Below are positions 16,657-25,182 of a stretch of 64,000 bases of DNA, piece by piece. A program made the translations under genes and the position numbers. This DNA is from an uncultured Lachnospiraceae bacterium (GTDB lineage: Bacteria; Bacillota; Clostridia; Lachnospirales; Lachnospiraceae). The notes under the pieces are model-generated. The model was given only the letters and a program-made list of their open reading frames with translations, was not told where the DNA came from and searched no databases. Each line of letters starts with the position of its first letter. Within the stretch, counting starts at the first letter, position 1. The stretch spans positions 51,047 through 115,046 of the forward strand of contig CANQRU010000006.1 in assembly GCA_947626395.1 (NCBI GenBank), given 5' to 3'.

Positions 16657-17271
16657 ATGGCACAGGGGAAGATCAGCGCGAAGCAGCAGGAGATATTGGA
16701 ATATATCAAGGAGACGATCCTGAAGAAAGGATACCCGCCCGCAGTCCGTGAGATCTGCGAAGCGGTCCATTTAAAGTCCACTTCTTCTGTCCATTCCCAC
16801 CTCGAGACACTGGAGAAGAACGGCTATATCCGCAGAGATCCGACGAAACCCAGAACGATCGAGATCATCGACGACTGTTTTAACCTGACCCGCAGAGAGG
16901 TCGTTAACGTTCCGCTTGTCGGTACGATCGCGGCCGGCCAGCCGATCCTGGCCGAGCAGAATATCGAGAACTACTTCCCGATCCCTGTAGAATTCCTGCC
17001 AAACCAAGAGACGTTCATGCTTCGCGTGAAAGGCGACAGTATGATCAATGTCGGCATCTTCGACGGCGACCAGATCATCGTCAAGAGCCAGCCTTCCGCC
17101 CGCAACGGAGAGATCGTCGCCGCCCTTGTGGATGATTCCGCGACGGTGAAGCGTTTTTATAAGGAGAACGGCCACTACCGTCTCCAGCCTGAGAATGACA
17201 ATATGGATCCGATCATCGTAGATCATGTGGATATTCTCGGCGTCGTGATCGGCCTGATCCGTATGATGTGA
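16657..17271 (+). CDS. lexA: SOS repressor LexA
   Basis: 204 residues. The N-terminal winged helix-turn-helix (about 1-65, with YPPAVREICEAVHLKSTSSV) reads the LexA boxes upstream. The C-terminal S24 peptidase domain has the self-cleavage site Ala93-Gly94 in TIAAGQP, the nucleophile Ser128 in KGDSMI and the general base Lys165 in ATVKRFY. RecA-stimulated autocleavage would release both this promoter and that of the divergent YneA-like gene. GGAGG precedes the ATG. Confidence 0.96.
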   Translation: MAQGKISAKQQEILEYIKETILKKGYPPAVREICEAVHLKSTSSVHSHLETLEKNGYIRRDPTKPRTIEIIDDCFNLTRREVVNVPLVGTIAAGQPILAEQNIENYFPIPVEFLPNQETFMLRVKGDSMINVGIFDGDQIIVKSQPSARNGEIVAALVDDSATVKRFYKENGHYRLQPENDNMDPIIVDHVDILGVVIGLIRMM

Positions 17272-17288
17272 CGCATTTGAAATATAAT

Positions 17289-17328
17289 ATCCGCCTGAGC
17301 AGGGATTTTCTCCCACGCTCAGACGGAT
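17289..17328. terminator. Probable bidirectional terminator between lexA and rsfS
   Basis: ATCCGCCTGAGC (17289-17300) pairs with GCTCAGACGGAT (17317-17328) with one mismatch, and an inner GGGA/TCCC extends the stem. It lies between convergent genes. Neither side has a long T run, so efficiency is uncertain. Confidence 0.6.
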
Positions 17329-17381
17329 AGTTTCATTTCATCGTATCTCTCTGCGAATGCTCCAGAGACGGTTATTACACA

Positions 17382-17798
17382 TTACACATCCTCTTCCACC
17401 AGTTTCCCGTCTCTCCAGATCCTCTCAAGGTCATAGAACAGCCGGTCTTCCCTGCAGAACGCGTGAACGATCATATCTCCATAGTCCATCAGGATCCAGT
17501 TGGCGGTGCCGTAGCCTTCGATCTGCCGGCACGTATACCCCGCTTTGCCCAGGACTTCCTCTACATTATCCACCATTGCCTGGACCTGATTGGGATTGGA
17601 TCCGTCGGCGATGATGAAATAATCCGCGAGCACGGAAACCTTGCTGATATCGATGATCTTGATATTCTGACCCTTCTTGTCTTCCAGCGCTTCCTTCGCC
17701 AGGCGTACCATCTCGGGCGCATCGGCCAGATTTTCCGTCGCGTTCCGGTCCTGAGGCATTTTCTCTCCGGCCGGTTCTTTCTTTTTCACTTCACCCAT
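17382..17798 (-). CDS. rsfS: Ribosomal silencing factor RsfS
   Basis: 138 residues from the ATG at 17798, which follows AAGGAG. After a charged N-terminal tail of about 35 residues, the core has the family segments IKIIDISKVSVLADYFIIADG, NQVQAMVDNVEE and GYGTANWILMDYGDMIVHAF. RsfS binds L14 on the large subunit and blocks subunit joining in starved cells. It is the last gene of the nadD-yqeK-rsfS group. The N-terminal tail is longer than in many homologues. Confidence 0.92.
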   Translation of the reverse strand: MGEVKKKEPAGEKMPQDRNATENLADAPEMVRLAKEALEDKKGQNIKIIDISKVSVLADYFIIADGSNPNQVQAMVDNVEEVLGKAGYTCRQIEGYGTANWILMDYGDMIVHAFCREDRLFYDLERIWRDGKLVEEDV

Positions 17799-17847
17799 GC
17801 GTATTCTCCTTTTTGTGAAATTATCCGCCGCAGGCACGGCGGCTGTT

Positions 17848-18444
17848 TTAAGAACGTTCTTTCCGCTGTGTTTGCCGCTGTTCACACAGATACCGGTATG
17901 TCCGCTCGGTCATCGGATCGATGGTCATACCGCGTTTATTCAGATAGGTAAGCGTGCCTTCCACGATCTGAAACAGGGCTTCGTCAATATCTTCGAATGC
18001 CAGTCGGCGCATCGCGGGCAGATTATCCGCCTTATCGCGCCGTACTTCGATATAATCCGCGATATAAAGGATCTTATCCAGAAGTCCCATCCCCGGCTTT
18101 CCTGTGGTATGACAGGCAATGGCGCTCAGAATCTCTTCATCTTTGATCCCGTAGCGTTCCTTCGCCATCCAGGCGCCGAGCTTAGCGTGAAGAACGGCCG
18201 GAGCCGCCTTCTCCTCGTCCGTCAGCGGTATCCCGTGCTTGCTGCAGCGGCTGACATAGCTGTCTTCCGGATAGCATTTGGCGCAGTCATGCAGAAGTCC
18301 CGCGATCTCGGCCTTCTCCAGCGGATAGCCATACCGCATGGCCAGACAGACGCAGGTATAGGACACGCTCAGCGTATGCTCATACCGGGATTCGCTCAGC
18401 TTCTTCTTCAGCTTTTTTCTCGCATATTGAATGAATTCATTCAT
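17848..18444 (-). CDS. yqeK: HD-domain nucleotidase YqeK (Ap4A hydrolase)
   Basis: 198 residues of the YqeK family. The HD metal-binding motifs are His in YEHTLSVSYTC, LLHDCAKCYP, and a downstream His/Asp in CHTTGKPGMG and KILYIADYIE. It cleaves diadenosine tetraphosphate symmetrically into two ADP. It overlaps nadD by eight bases and is followed by rsfS, the standard Firmicutes arrangement. Confidence 0.9.
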   Translation of the reverse strand: MNEFIQYARKKLKKKLSESRYEHTLSVSYTCVCLAMRYGYPLEKAEIAGLLHDCAKCYPEDSYVSRCSKHGIPLTDEEKAAPAVLHAKLGAWMAKERYGIKDEEILSAIACHTTGKPGMGLLDKILYIADYIEVRRDKADNLPAMRRLAFEDIDEALFQIVEGTLTYLNKRGMTIDPMTERTYRYLCEQRQTQRKERS

Positions 18445-19057
18445 GGCGTTTCTCCCTGTACAGATGATGTTCTTCGATATAATCCGCTACGGATTTCGGT
18501 ACCCACCGCCGAATATCAAGGCCGTCTTCCACCGCCCTGCGGATCTCATGGGAGGAAATATCCACCTCCGGGCAGTGAAGCTTCCCGATCCTGGCGCCGA
18601 AACGTTCCTCAAGATACGCGATCTGACCGTCCAGAGAACGGTGAAACTCCTCGTATTCACGGGAAGCCGCAAGGATCCCGGCCCTCGCGAGGATCTCTTC
18701 CGGATGATACCAGTTCTCGATCTCATACAGAGAATCCGCCCCGATGATAAAATAAAACGTATCCGCGGGGAATTCTTCTGCCAGAAGCTTAAGCGTCATG
18801 GCGGTATAGGTCGTCCCCTCCCGGGACGTCTCAAACTCCGAGAGAACCAGTCCCGGCTCGTCCTCCAATGCCAGAGAAACCATGGCGCAGCGGACCTTTG
18901 CCGGTGATATCTCGTGATCCTTCTTGTGCGGCGGCTGCCCCGAAGGCATGTACCAGACCTGATCAAGACGGTATTCTTTATAGGCCTGTCTGCCCAGCAT
19001 CAGATGTCCGTTATGGATCGGGTCGAACGTGCCGCCCATAATTCCGATTCTGGCCAT
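18437..19057 (-). CDS. nadD: Nicotinate-nucleotide adenylyltransferase
   Basis: 206 residues. The N-terminal GIMGGTFDPIHNGHL has the (T/H)xGH nucleotidyltransferase signature, and the segment PSGQPPHKK matches the NaMN-binding loop. The C-terminal ISSHEIRRAVEDG carries the ISSTxIR-type motif. It converts NaMN and ATP to deamido-NAD. It lies 32 bases after yhbY and overlaps yqeK. Confidence 0.94.
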   Translation of the reverse strand: MARIGIMGGTFDPIHNGHLMLGRQAYKEYRLDQVWYMPSGQPPHKKDHEISPAKVRCAMVSLALEDEPGLVLSEFETSREGTTYTAMTLKLLAEEFPADTFYFIIGADSLYEIENWYHPEEILARAGILAASREYEEFHRSLDGQIAYLEERFGARIGKLHCPEVDISSHEIRRAVEDGLDIRRWVPKSVADYIEEHHLYREKRHE

Positions 19058-19089
19058 ATCCGGAGACTCCTTATCATTTATCGTAACTG

Positions 19090-19386
19090 TTATCGCGGAA
19101 GTACGATCTTCCGCTTAAATTCATCCTTCGCCGGCTTGTAGAGCACGATCTTGCTTCCGATCACCTGCACCACCTCAGAGCGCGTGCGCTCCGCGATCGT
19201 CGCGGCGATCTCCCTGCCATCGTCCAGGCAGTTCTTCAGCACGTTCAGCTTCACAAGTTCCCGCGCCTCCAGCGCCTCCGCTACCGCCTTGGTAAGCTCC
19301 GGCGTCACGCTGGATTTGCCCACCTGGAAAATGGGCTCGATATTCATCGCAAGGCCCTTTAAATAGGACCGCTGTTTCGAAGTCAT
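19090..19386 (-). CDS. yhbY: YhbY-type CRM-domain RNA-binding protein
   Basis: 98 residues forming a single CRM domain: KQRSYLKGLAMNIEPIFQVGK, followed by ELTKAVAEALEARELVKLNVL and a C-terminal VVQVIGSKIVLYKP with the GxG-type RNA-binding turn. Such proteins associate with pre-50S ribosomes. It is located between obg and nadD as in many Firmicutes. Confidence 0.92.
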   Translation of the reverse strand: MTSKQRSYLKGLAMNIEPIFQVGKSSVTPELTKAVAEALEARELVKLNVLKNCLDDGREIAATIAERTRSEVVQVIGSKIVLYKPAKDEFKRKIVLPR

Positions 19387-19460
19387 AAATAAATTCTCCT
19401 CTGCCTCTTCCGTGAGGGCGCTTTGGCCGCAGGCAGCCTGTCCGCAGCCGCATCTTCCTG

Positions 19461-20765
19461 TTACTTATAGTAGTCAAACGCGAATCCGTACATCCGCACC
19501 GTGTCTCCGTCCTGGATCCCGGCGTCCTCCAGATCCTTCAGAATGCCGGTATCCTTAAGGAAATTCTGGAAGAACAGGAATCCCTTCTCGGATTCCAGAT
19601 TCGTATAGCCCAGCATCTTCTCGATCCGCGGTCCCTCGACCACATAAGCGCCGTCTTCATCACGCTCAATGGTATAGGGCAGGTTCGATCCGGCCCGGAG
19701 TACATTCACGTCAAATTCCTTCGCAAAAACCGTCGGCGTCCGGTCGACTGTCTGAAGAAGCTGGTATACCGCGTACAAAAGCTCCTTCACGCCTTCTCCG
19801 CTTACCGCCGAGACAGGAAAGACCTGTATCCCCTCCGGCTCAAACGCCGCTTTCAGACGGCCCAGCGGATCCGTATCGTTGCCCTGGGCGTCCAGCGTTC
19901 CGTACATGGCGTCGATCTTATTGGCGGCGATGATCTGGGGCCTCTTAAGAAGCTCCGGATCGTATTTCTCCAGCTCGCCGTTGATCACGCGGATATCCTC
20001 CACCGGATCGCGCCCTTCCGTGGACGCCGCGTCCACCACATGCAGAAGCACCTTCGTCCGTTCGATATGCTGCAGGAAATCGTGTCCGAGGCCCACGCCC
20101 TCCGACGCGCCCTCGATCAGTCCGGGAATATCCGCCATGACAAATCCGGCCCCGTCGTCCAGATCGACCACGCCGAGATGGGGATCCAGCGTCGTAAAAT
20201 GATAATTCGCGATCTTCGGCCTGGCGTTGCTGACACGGGAGATCAGCGTGGATTTGCCCACGTTCGGGAACCCGATCAGCCCCACGTCGGCGATCACCTT
20301 CAGTTCCAGCTGAACCCAGAGTTCCTGGCCCGGCTGGCCCGGCTGCGCATACTGTGGCGCCTGCATCGTGGCGGTGGCGTAGTTCATGTTGCCCTGGCCG
20401 CCTTTTCCGCCCTTTAAGACCACTTCCCTGCGGTTTTCACCGGACATATCGGTAATTACCTTGCCTGACTCAAAATCTTTGATCACGGTGCCCTCAGGGA
20501 CTTTGATGATCAGATCCTCGCCGTTCTTGCCGCTGCAGCGGCGCTTGCCGCCCGGCTCTCCGTTCCCGGCGGCATACTTGCGCTTATAGCGGAAATCGGT
20601 CAGCGTGTTCAGGCCGTCGTCCACCACAAAGATCACGTCTCCGCCCCGGCCGCCGTTGCCGCCGTCCGGACCGCCGGCCGGCACGTAAAGCTCCCTGCGG
20701 AAACTCACATGGCCGTCGCCGCCATTGCCGGATTTAATAAATATTTTTGCACGGTCTGCAAACAT
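19461..20765 (-). CDS. obg: Ribosome-assembly GTPase Obg/CgtA
   Basis: 434 residues. The order is the glycine-rich Obg fold (about 1-158, with GGPDGGNGGRGGDV), the G domain (about 159-340, G1 GFPNVGKST, G3 DIPGLIEGASEG, G4 NKID) and a C-terminal OCT domain (about 355-430). Obg binds the large ribosomal subunit and responds to ppGpp. I chose the ATG at 20765 because AGGAAGAGG lies upstream and the family begins MFxDxAKIF. An in-frame start at 20807 would lie in the preceding hairpin. Confidence 0.96.
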   Translation of the reverse strand: MFADRAKIFIKSGNGGDGHVSFRRELYVPAGGPDGGNGGRGGDVIFVVDDGLNTLTDFRYKRKYAAGNGEPGGKRRCSGKNGEDLIIKVPEGTVIKDFESGKVITDMSGENRREVVLKGGKGGQGNMNYATATMQAPQYAQPGQPGQELWVQLELKVIADVGLIGFPNVGKSTLISRVSNARPKIANYHFTTLDPHLGVVDLDDGAGFVMADIPGLIEGASEGVGLGHDFLQHIERTKVLLHVVDAASTEGRDPVEDIRVINGELEKYDPELLKRPQIIAANKIDAMYGTLDAQGNDTDPLGRLKAAFEPEGIQVFPVSAVSGEGVKELLYAVYQLLQTVDRTPTVFAKEFDVNVLRAGSNLPYTIERDEDGAYVVEGPRIEKMLGYTNLESEKGFLFFQNFLKDTGILKDLEDAGIQDGDTVRMYGFAFDYYK

Positions 20766-20807
20766 AGATACCTCTTCCTGCTGAAATAAATCCTGCCATT
20801 CAGACAA

Positions 20808-20839
20808 GAAGGCTTCATACCTGTCAGTATGAAGCCTTC
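20808..20839 (-). terminator. Perfect hairpin between rpmA and obg
   Basis: The arms GAAGGCTTCATAC (20808-20820) and GTATGAAGCCTTC (20827-20839) form 13 pairs around a six-base loop. On the minus strand it follows rpmA by 12 bases and is followed by only a short pyrimidine-rich tract. It probably reduces read-through so that the ribosomal proteins are made in excess over Obg. Confidence 0.6.
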
Positions 20840-20851
20840 GGACAAATCACA

Positions 20852-21145
20852 TTACTCAGCCGCCTCCGCTTTCGGATACACAGAAACCTGCTTCTTGTCT
20901 CTGCCCTTCCTCTCAAAGCGGACGATTCCGTCTACCTTGGCGAACAGCGTATCGTCTCCGCCGCGGCCCACGTTATTGCCGGGATGGATCTTGGTTCCGC
21001 GCTGCCGGTAGAGAACATTGCCAGCCAGAACGAACTGTCCGTCAGCTCTCTTGGCGCCGAGGCGCTTGGACTCGGAGTCACGGCCGTTCTTCGTAGAACC
21101 AACGCCCTTCTTGTGAGCGAATAACTGAAGGTTCATCTGAAACAT
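20852..21145 (-). CDS. rpmA: 50S ribosomal protein L27
   Basis: 97 residues with the L27 signatures [21 protein letters not shown] and [22 protein letters not shown]. The N-terminus, [14 protein letters not shown], carries the Firmicutes extension that ends in the NLQLF-type site and is removed by Prp protease before A(H)KKG. The ATG at 21145 lies seven bases after GGAGG, so the extension is translated. The prp gene is directly upstream. Confidence 0.96.
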   Translation of the reverse strand: MFQMNLQLFAHKKGVGSTKNGRDSESKRLGAKRADGQFVLAGNVLYRQRGTKIHPGNNVGRGGDDTLFAKVDGIVRFERKGRDKKQVSVYPKAEAAE

Positions 21146-21148
21146 GAA

Positions 21149-21487
21149 TTACACCTCCTCAAATCGAATGTTGATATATGGTTCTCCGTACGCTTCCTCG
21201 ATGTTCATAAGTCCGAACACCAGGGAATTCATAAGGAGATTTGATTCGGAACTGATGACGTCCGTAAAACGGAAATCAAACATCCCCTCGCCTTCATCCT
21301 CATCCGCCGTAAAACGGTCGTCGGTAAAATGCTCTACCGAATTAGCCATATTAAGCGTCATCGCGGATACCGCCGCGCACACGGCTTCCTGCCCCTCCTG
21401 CGGGTCATCCGCAAGTCCGGCGTGGCCGGTCAGATGAATGCCTCTGTAATTGTGTTCCGAATCAACCAGTACTGTCACATGAATCAT
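21149..21487 (-). CDS. prp: Ribosomal-processing cysteine protease Prp
   Basis: 112 residues. The catalytic dyad is recognisable as His in LTGHAGLA and Cys in EAVCAAVSAM, with the 11-residue spacing region typical of Prp. It removes the N-terminal extension of L27, which is encoded three bases downstream with a matching cleavage motif. It lies between rplU and rpmA, the conserved location in Firmicutes. Confidence 0.92.
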   Translation of the reverse strand: MIHVTVLVDSEHNYRGIHLTGHAGLADDPQEGQEAVCAAVSAMTLNMANSVEHFTDDRFTADEDEGEGMFDFRFTDVISSESNLLMNSLVFGLMNIEEAYGEPYINIRFEEV

Positions 21488-21541
21488 ACGATCACCGCGC
21501 GTCTTCCGCGCGTTCCTATACCGGCCTGTACCGGTAACTGA

Positions 21542-21850
21542 TTAAGCGTTGATCTTGTCGATCTTAACCTGGGTGAACAGCTGTCTGTGACCGTTCTTCT
21601 TGTGATATCCGGTCTTCCTCTTGTACTTGTAGACGATCACTTTCTTCGCTTTCCCCTGCTTCTCAACAGTCGCGGAAACGCTGGCTCCCTCGACAGTCGG
21701 GCATCCGACCTTGAGTTCTCCGTCACTCACCGCAAGCACCTGGTCAAAGGTCACGGTCTCGCCAGCTTCTGCTTCAAGCTTCTCAATCCTAATGACATCG
21801 CCCTCGGATACCTTATACTGCTTACCGCCGGTAGCAATAATAGCGTACAT
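21542..21850 (-). CDS. rplU: 50S ribosomal protein L21
   Basis: 102 residues matching L21: [14 protein letters not shown] at the N-terminus and [21 protein letters not shown] near the C-terminus, a 23S rRNA-binding block. The ATG at 21850 follows GGAGGTGC by six bases; a longer reading to 21883 adds residues not in the family. It is the first gene of the rplU-prp-rpmA-obg operon. Confidence 0.96.
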   Translation of the reverse strand: MYAIIATGGKQYKVSEGDVIRIEKLEAEAGETVTFDQVLAVSDGELKVGCPTVEGASVSATVEKQGKAKKVIVYKYKRKTGYHKKNGHRQLFTQVKIDKINA

Positions 21851-21957
21851 ATATGGCACCTCCTCTTTATCATTACTCGCCAACTACGGTGTCCCCGCAG
21901 CCTGTCCGCAAGTCGGAACCGGCCCGGAATCTTTCAGAACCTCATTGTGCGGCACAC
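21851..21957 (-). ncRNA. Probable ribosomal protein L21 leader RNA
   Basis: The untranslated leader between the rplU promoter and start codon is about 105 bases and folds readily. CCGCA and TGCGG arms enclose an inner CCGG-rich hairpin. A second hairpin, CTGCGG-GGACA-CCGTAG, is followed by GTTGGCGAGTAA. This pattern and placement agree with the Firmicutes L21 leader family, in which L21 is thought to regulate its own operon. A covariance-model search would settle the assignment. Confidence 0.65.
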
Positions 21958-21963
21958 TAACAA

Positions 21964-21992
21964 ATCATATCATTTCACCGGTCAAATGTCAA
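21964..21992 (-). promoter_or_regulatory. Strong sigma-A promoter of the rplU operon
   Basis: On the minus strand a perfect TTGACA (21987-21992), 17 bases and TATGAT (21964-21969). Confidence 0.88.
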
Positions 21993-22009
21993 CCGGAAAA
22001 TGCAATTAT

Positions 22010-22037
22010 TTCCGGGTTTTTCCGGGATTATTCCGGG
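22010..22037 (-). repeat. Three phased TTCCGGG repeats upstream of the rplU promoter
   Basis: TTCCGGG (read on the + strand) occurs at 22010-22016, 22020-22026 and 22031-22037, with a spacing of 10 and 11 bases, about one DNA turn. They lie between the M15 peptidase stop codon and the rplU -35 box. They may be stacked protein-binding half-sites or part of the 3' end of the upstream mRNA. No function is known to me. Confidence 0.6.
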
Positions 22038-22041
22038 ATAA

Positions 22042-23115
22042 TCAATATCCGAAGCCCCGGCAGTCAAAATGCATGTAATCCGGCGTATACTTCCAGTCTC
22101 CGCCCCAGGTAAAGCCCGCTTCCTTAAACAATCGAACGCACAGATCATCCGGATTGATCTTATAGGGATACTCCTGCGTGCGGTCCAGATAGTTAACGCC
22201 GGCGACAGGGGTGCATACCTTTTCCCCATCCGTATTATATCCGGAAATAATGTACGGATTATATAACGGATTAATATTAACGGCAAGTCCCTTCGCATGA
22301 TAGGAAAGATTGTTTGTATTGGCAACGCTGCGGAAATTAAAGCACGACGTATTGTTGTCTGAACTGGACGCTTCGTCGTCCGCGCCGTATTCATCCACCA
22401 GAACCATTTTCTCGATCGGATAATGGGCGTCATACAGCTGCCGGAAAATGGAAAGAAGAACGTCCGTAATATGGTAGTTGCTGATCATCTCGCCCACATG
22501 GATATTTCCATTCAGGTCGTAATGAAGGAGCTGCATATACCGCAGATCCTCGCGCAGTACCGGACAGCCGTCTCGGTAAGACTTTCCATAGATTCTTGCA
22601 AAGATCTCGTCGTCGATGGGCGCCCGCCAGAAAAGTGTATCTGCCCCGATCGAGGCGACATCTTCTTCCGAAAGGATCCGGCCCGGAGTAATATCGATCA
22701 GCGCATCCGCTATATTTTCAGCCGCCGTCGGTCTGTCCGCTTCACTTTCGGAGGTTTCCAGCTCTGTCTCCGGTTCCGTTTCCCCATCGCTTTCGGAAGC
22801 GTCCGTTATTTCCGGATCGGTCTCGGACCCGCTCTCGCTGTCCGTTGACTCCTCAGGCGTTTCAGCCGGAACTGTTTCCGCCGGCAGAGTGGCTTCCGGC
22901 ACGGTTGTCTCGTCGGAGGTTATGATCGTTATTTTGGGCATGGCTGTCGTCGGTTCCGGGGACTGCGTCCGCGGCGCGAGGGTCTGTATCCCCGGTCCGG
23001 CGAATTTCAGTCCCATTCCATCCGAACAGCCGGCCAGGCACAGCACCAGCCCCAGCAGAAAAAGCACGGCCGGTGTACAAAAGCGATTATCCCTGTCTTT
23101 TCTCACCCTGAGCAT
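22042..23115 (-). CDS. M15-type D,D-carboxypeptidase-like lipoprotein, zinc-ligand substitution
   Basis: 357 residues. A signal peptide ends in the lipobox LAGC (Cys30), then about 100 residues of Thr/Glu/Ser-rich linker, then a VanY/M15-like domain (about 150-357). The metal motif is normally HxxxxxxD and a later His. Here His273 and His349 (PDYMHF) are kept, but the aspartate is Asn280 (codon AAT) in YHAKGLAVNINPLYNP. The paralogue at 29294-30151 keeps the aspartate. This copy may therefore be catalytically weak or inactive. It overlaps the 3' end of the DltA-like gene by 29 bases, so it is the last gene of that operon. Confidence 0.82.
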   Translation of the reverse strand: MLRVRKDRDNRFCTPAVLFLLGLVLCLAGCSDGMGLKFAGPGIQTLAPRTQSPEPTTAMPKITIITSDETTVPEATLPAETVPAETPEESTDSESGSETDPEITDASESDGETEPETELETSESEADRPTAAENIADALIDITPGRILSEEDVASIGADTLFWRAPIDDEIFARIYGKSYRDGCPVLREDLRYMQLLHYDLNGNIHVGEMISNYHITDVLLSIFRQLYDAHYPIEKMVLVDEYGADDEASSSDNNTSCFNFRSVANTNNLSYHAKGLAVNINPLYNPYIISGYNTDGEKVCTPVAGVNYLDRTQEYPYKINPDDLCVRLFKEAGFTWGGDWKYTPDYMHFDCRGFGY

Positions 23116-24616
23116 ATAGTTCCTTCAACCCCCTGCGGTCTGCTTTGCCGTTTACGTTTCTCGGCATCTGTTCGAGACGGATATACCTGTTCGGCATCAT
23201 ATAGCGCAGGATCCTTGCCGAGATACAGGCTGAAAGCGTTTTGGAATCGATCTTTTCTGCGGACGTATAAAGCAGCAGGATCATCTGCTTCTCCTCATTA
23301 TAGACGCAGACGCATTCGCTGATCTGCGGGATCAGCGCCGCGGCCGCTTCGATCTCCCCAAGTTCGATCCGATAGCCCATCCGCTTGACCTGAAAATCTT
23401 TCCGGCCGTGATAAATAATCGTTCCGTCCGCGGCATAAGACGCGATATCGCCTGTACGGTAGAAACGCTCCTGTTCAGATAAAGCGGTCTTTAAGAAAAT
23501 ATAGCGGTCTTTCGTCTTTTCCGGATCCTTATAATATCCGATGGAAAGCGCCGCGCCGCCGATGCAAAGCTCTCCGGCCGCAGGATCTCCCGGTGGGACA
23601 GGCCGCCCGTTATCGTCCAGGATCAGGGCTTTGACATTTTCGCAGGCACGCCCGATCGGGAGCCGCTCATCATCTGCAAAGTCCCTGCAAAGCTCGTAAT
23701 ACATACTGACGTGGGTTTCCGTCGAACCGTACATATTCACATAGCGCGCGTTTGGCAGGTAACGTCTCCAGTAGTTTAAATATTTGACCGGCATTACCTC
23801 TCCGATAAAGAAAATATACCGGAGAAACAGGGGCAGCTGCGTATCGAAGCCGTTCAGCCGGGCAACGACCGTCAGCGCGGACGGAACCCAGAAAACAGAC
23901 GTTACATGGCTGCTGTTTAAACAGTTGACCAGCCGGGCCGGTGAAGAAAAATATTCCTGCGGAATAATAAATGTACTGCATCCAAACCGGAGCGGAACAA
24001 AGATATCATGCAGCGATATGACAAAATGGAACGGCACCTGGCTGCCCAGAACATCCTCCGGCTCATAAGGAAATTCCTTCTCAAGCCAGCAGAGATTATT
24101 AAGGATCATACGGTGGCAGCCCATCACGCCCTTGGGAACGCCGGTTGAGCCGCTCGTAAAGAGAATATAGAGCGGATCCGTCTCGCAGGCGCCGCTTCGG
24201 ATCTGCGCCAGAAGCTCTGCGTCCTCCGGCGTGCCGGTCAGTTCGTCAAAATCCCAGATCGGGCAGGTGAGAGGCTCCGCCAGATGACGGCTGGCCGGTT
24301 CCGTAATTGCCGCTATGGGATCGAGTACAGAAAGAATGATCCGGATGCGTTCTTCCGGCATGGATGTATCGATCGGACAATAGCAGCATCCTCCGTACAG
24401 TACGCCAAGAATTGCTGCCGCCATAGACGCGCTTTTTTCCATAAAGACAGCCACCGGCTGACCGGGCGCCCGAAGGCTTCCGATCCGGCTGCCGATGGCT
24501 CTTGCTGTGCGTATAGCTTCCGCAAAAGTATACGTACGTTCTGGGTCGCTGTAAACACACCGGTCAGGATAAGAGACCGCTGTTTCTTCCAGAAATTCCA
24601 GAACATTTTTCTTCAT
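23087..24616 (-). CDS. DltA-like adenylate-forming enzyme (amino acid to carrier protein ligase)
   Basis: 509 residues of the AMP-binding superfamily. The P-loop LFTSGSTGVPKGVMG lies at residues 152-166. Later come YGSTETHVSMYYE, the ribose-binding YRTGDIAS, the hinge region MGYRIELGEIEAA, and the C-terminal catalytic lysine in NVNGKADRRGL. It would adenylate a small amino acid, by analogy D-alanine, and load it on the carrier encoded at 27851-28081. Length and the neighbouring MBOAT and SGNH genes support DltA rather than an NRPS fragment. Substrate specificity is inferred, so I do not assign the symbol firmly. Confidence 0.82.
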   Translation of the reverse strand: MKKNVLEFLEETAVSYPDRCVYSDPERTYTFAEAIRTARAIGSRIGSLRAPGQPVAVFMEKSASMAAAILGVLYGGCCYCPIDTSMPEERIRIILSVLDPIAAITEPASRHLAEPLTCPIWDFDELTGTPEDAELLAQIRSGACETDPLYILFTSGSTGVPKGVMGCHRMILNNLCWLEKEFPYEPEDVLGSQVPFHFVISLHDIFVPLRFGCSTFIIPQEYFSSPARLVNCLNSSHVTSVFWVPSALTVVARLNGFDTQLPLFLRYIFFIGEVMPVKYLNYWRRYLPNARYVNMYGSTETHVSMYYELCRDFADDERLPIGRACENVKALILDDNGRPVPPGDPAAGELCIGGAALSIGYYKDPEKTKDRYIFLKTALSEQERFYRTGDIASYAADGTIIYHGRKDFQVKRMGYRIELGEIEAAAALIPQISECVCVYNEEKQMILLLYTSAEKIDSKTLSACISARILRYMMPNRYIRLEQMPRNVNGKADRRGLKELYAQGEKRQG

Positions 24617-24630
24617 CCGCCAAACCCCCG

Positions 24631-25167
24631 CTATTTCTCAGGTATTACGATATACTCAATCGCGTCGACAACATCCTTGGTGGTATAGATCTTTAACTGG
24701 GTATTGCCGGCCGTATAGGCATACGTGCCGAATTTTGCCTCGTCCGCATTATACGCGTCGCCGTATGCGGCAAGAACTTCCTTCTTCGTGGAGCCGATCT
24801 TAATGCCCTCCGGAGTCGAGACGGCTGCGTCAAAGATATATACCGACTCTACGCAGTCCTTTTTGTTGACGGGATACGTACAGAGCTCAAAGCCCTTATA
24901 GGTATACACCTTATTCTTTCCCTGATACGCGCAGCTCTCACGCTCGAAGGTGGAACTGGCTTTCCCCAGCGCCGTCAGGATCCCGGCTGCTTCGGCCCCC
25001 ATGGAAATAACAGTCTCGCCGGATTTGAATTCATATTTTACTTCTTCTTTTGTTTCCGTCGTCTTGGACGCTGCCGGTCCGCCGATCGCCAGAGACGGTA
25101 CTGCCGTCGTAAGCGTCATAACGACTGCCAGTCCCAGTACAGCCAGAACCCTTAAATTCTTTTTCAT
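24631..25167 (-). CDS. Secreted protein of unknown function within the dlt-like cluster
   Basis: 178 residues with a clear signal peptide (MKKNLRVLAVLGLAVVMTL, cleavage after about residue 27). The mature part has two similar halves: MGAEAAGILTALGKA with ERESCAYQGKNKVYTYKGFEL, then IGSTKKEVLAAYGDA with FGTYAYTAGNTQLKIYTTK. The second pattern, a glycine-rich turn followed by a helix with EVLxxYG, recalls the BLIP/SmpA-type fold. No catalytic motif is seen. It sits between the SGNH and DltA-like genes and shares their direction, so a role in the same envelope modification is plausible. Confidence 0.65.
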   Translation of the reverse strand: MKKNLRVLAVLGLAVVMTLTTAVPSLAIGGPAASKTTETKEEVKYEFKSGETVISMGAEAAGILTALGKASSTFERESCAYQGKNKVYTYKGFELCTYPVNKKDCVESVYIFDAAVSTPEGIKIGSTKKEVLAAYGDAYNADEAKFGTYAYTAGNTQLKIYTTKDVVDAIEYIVIPEK

Positions 25168-25182
25168 ATGTTTTCTCCTCCT

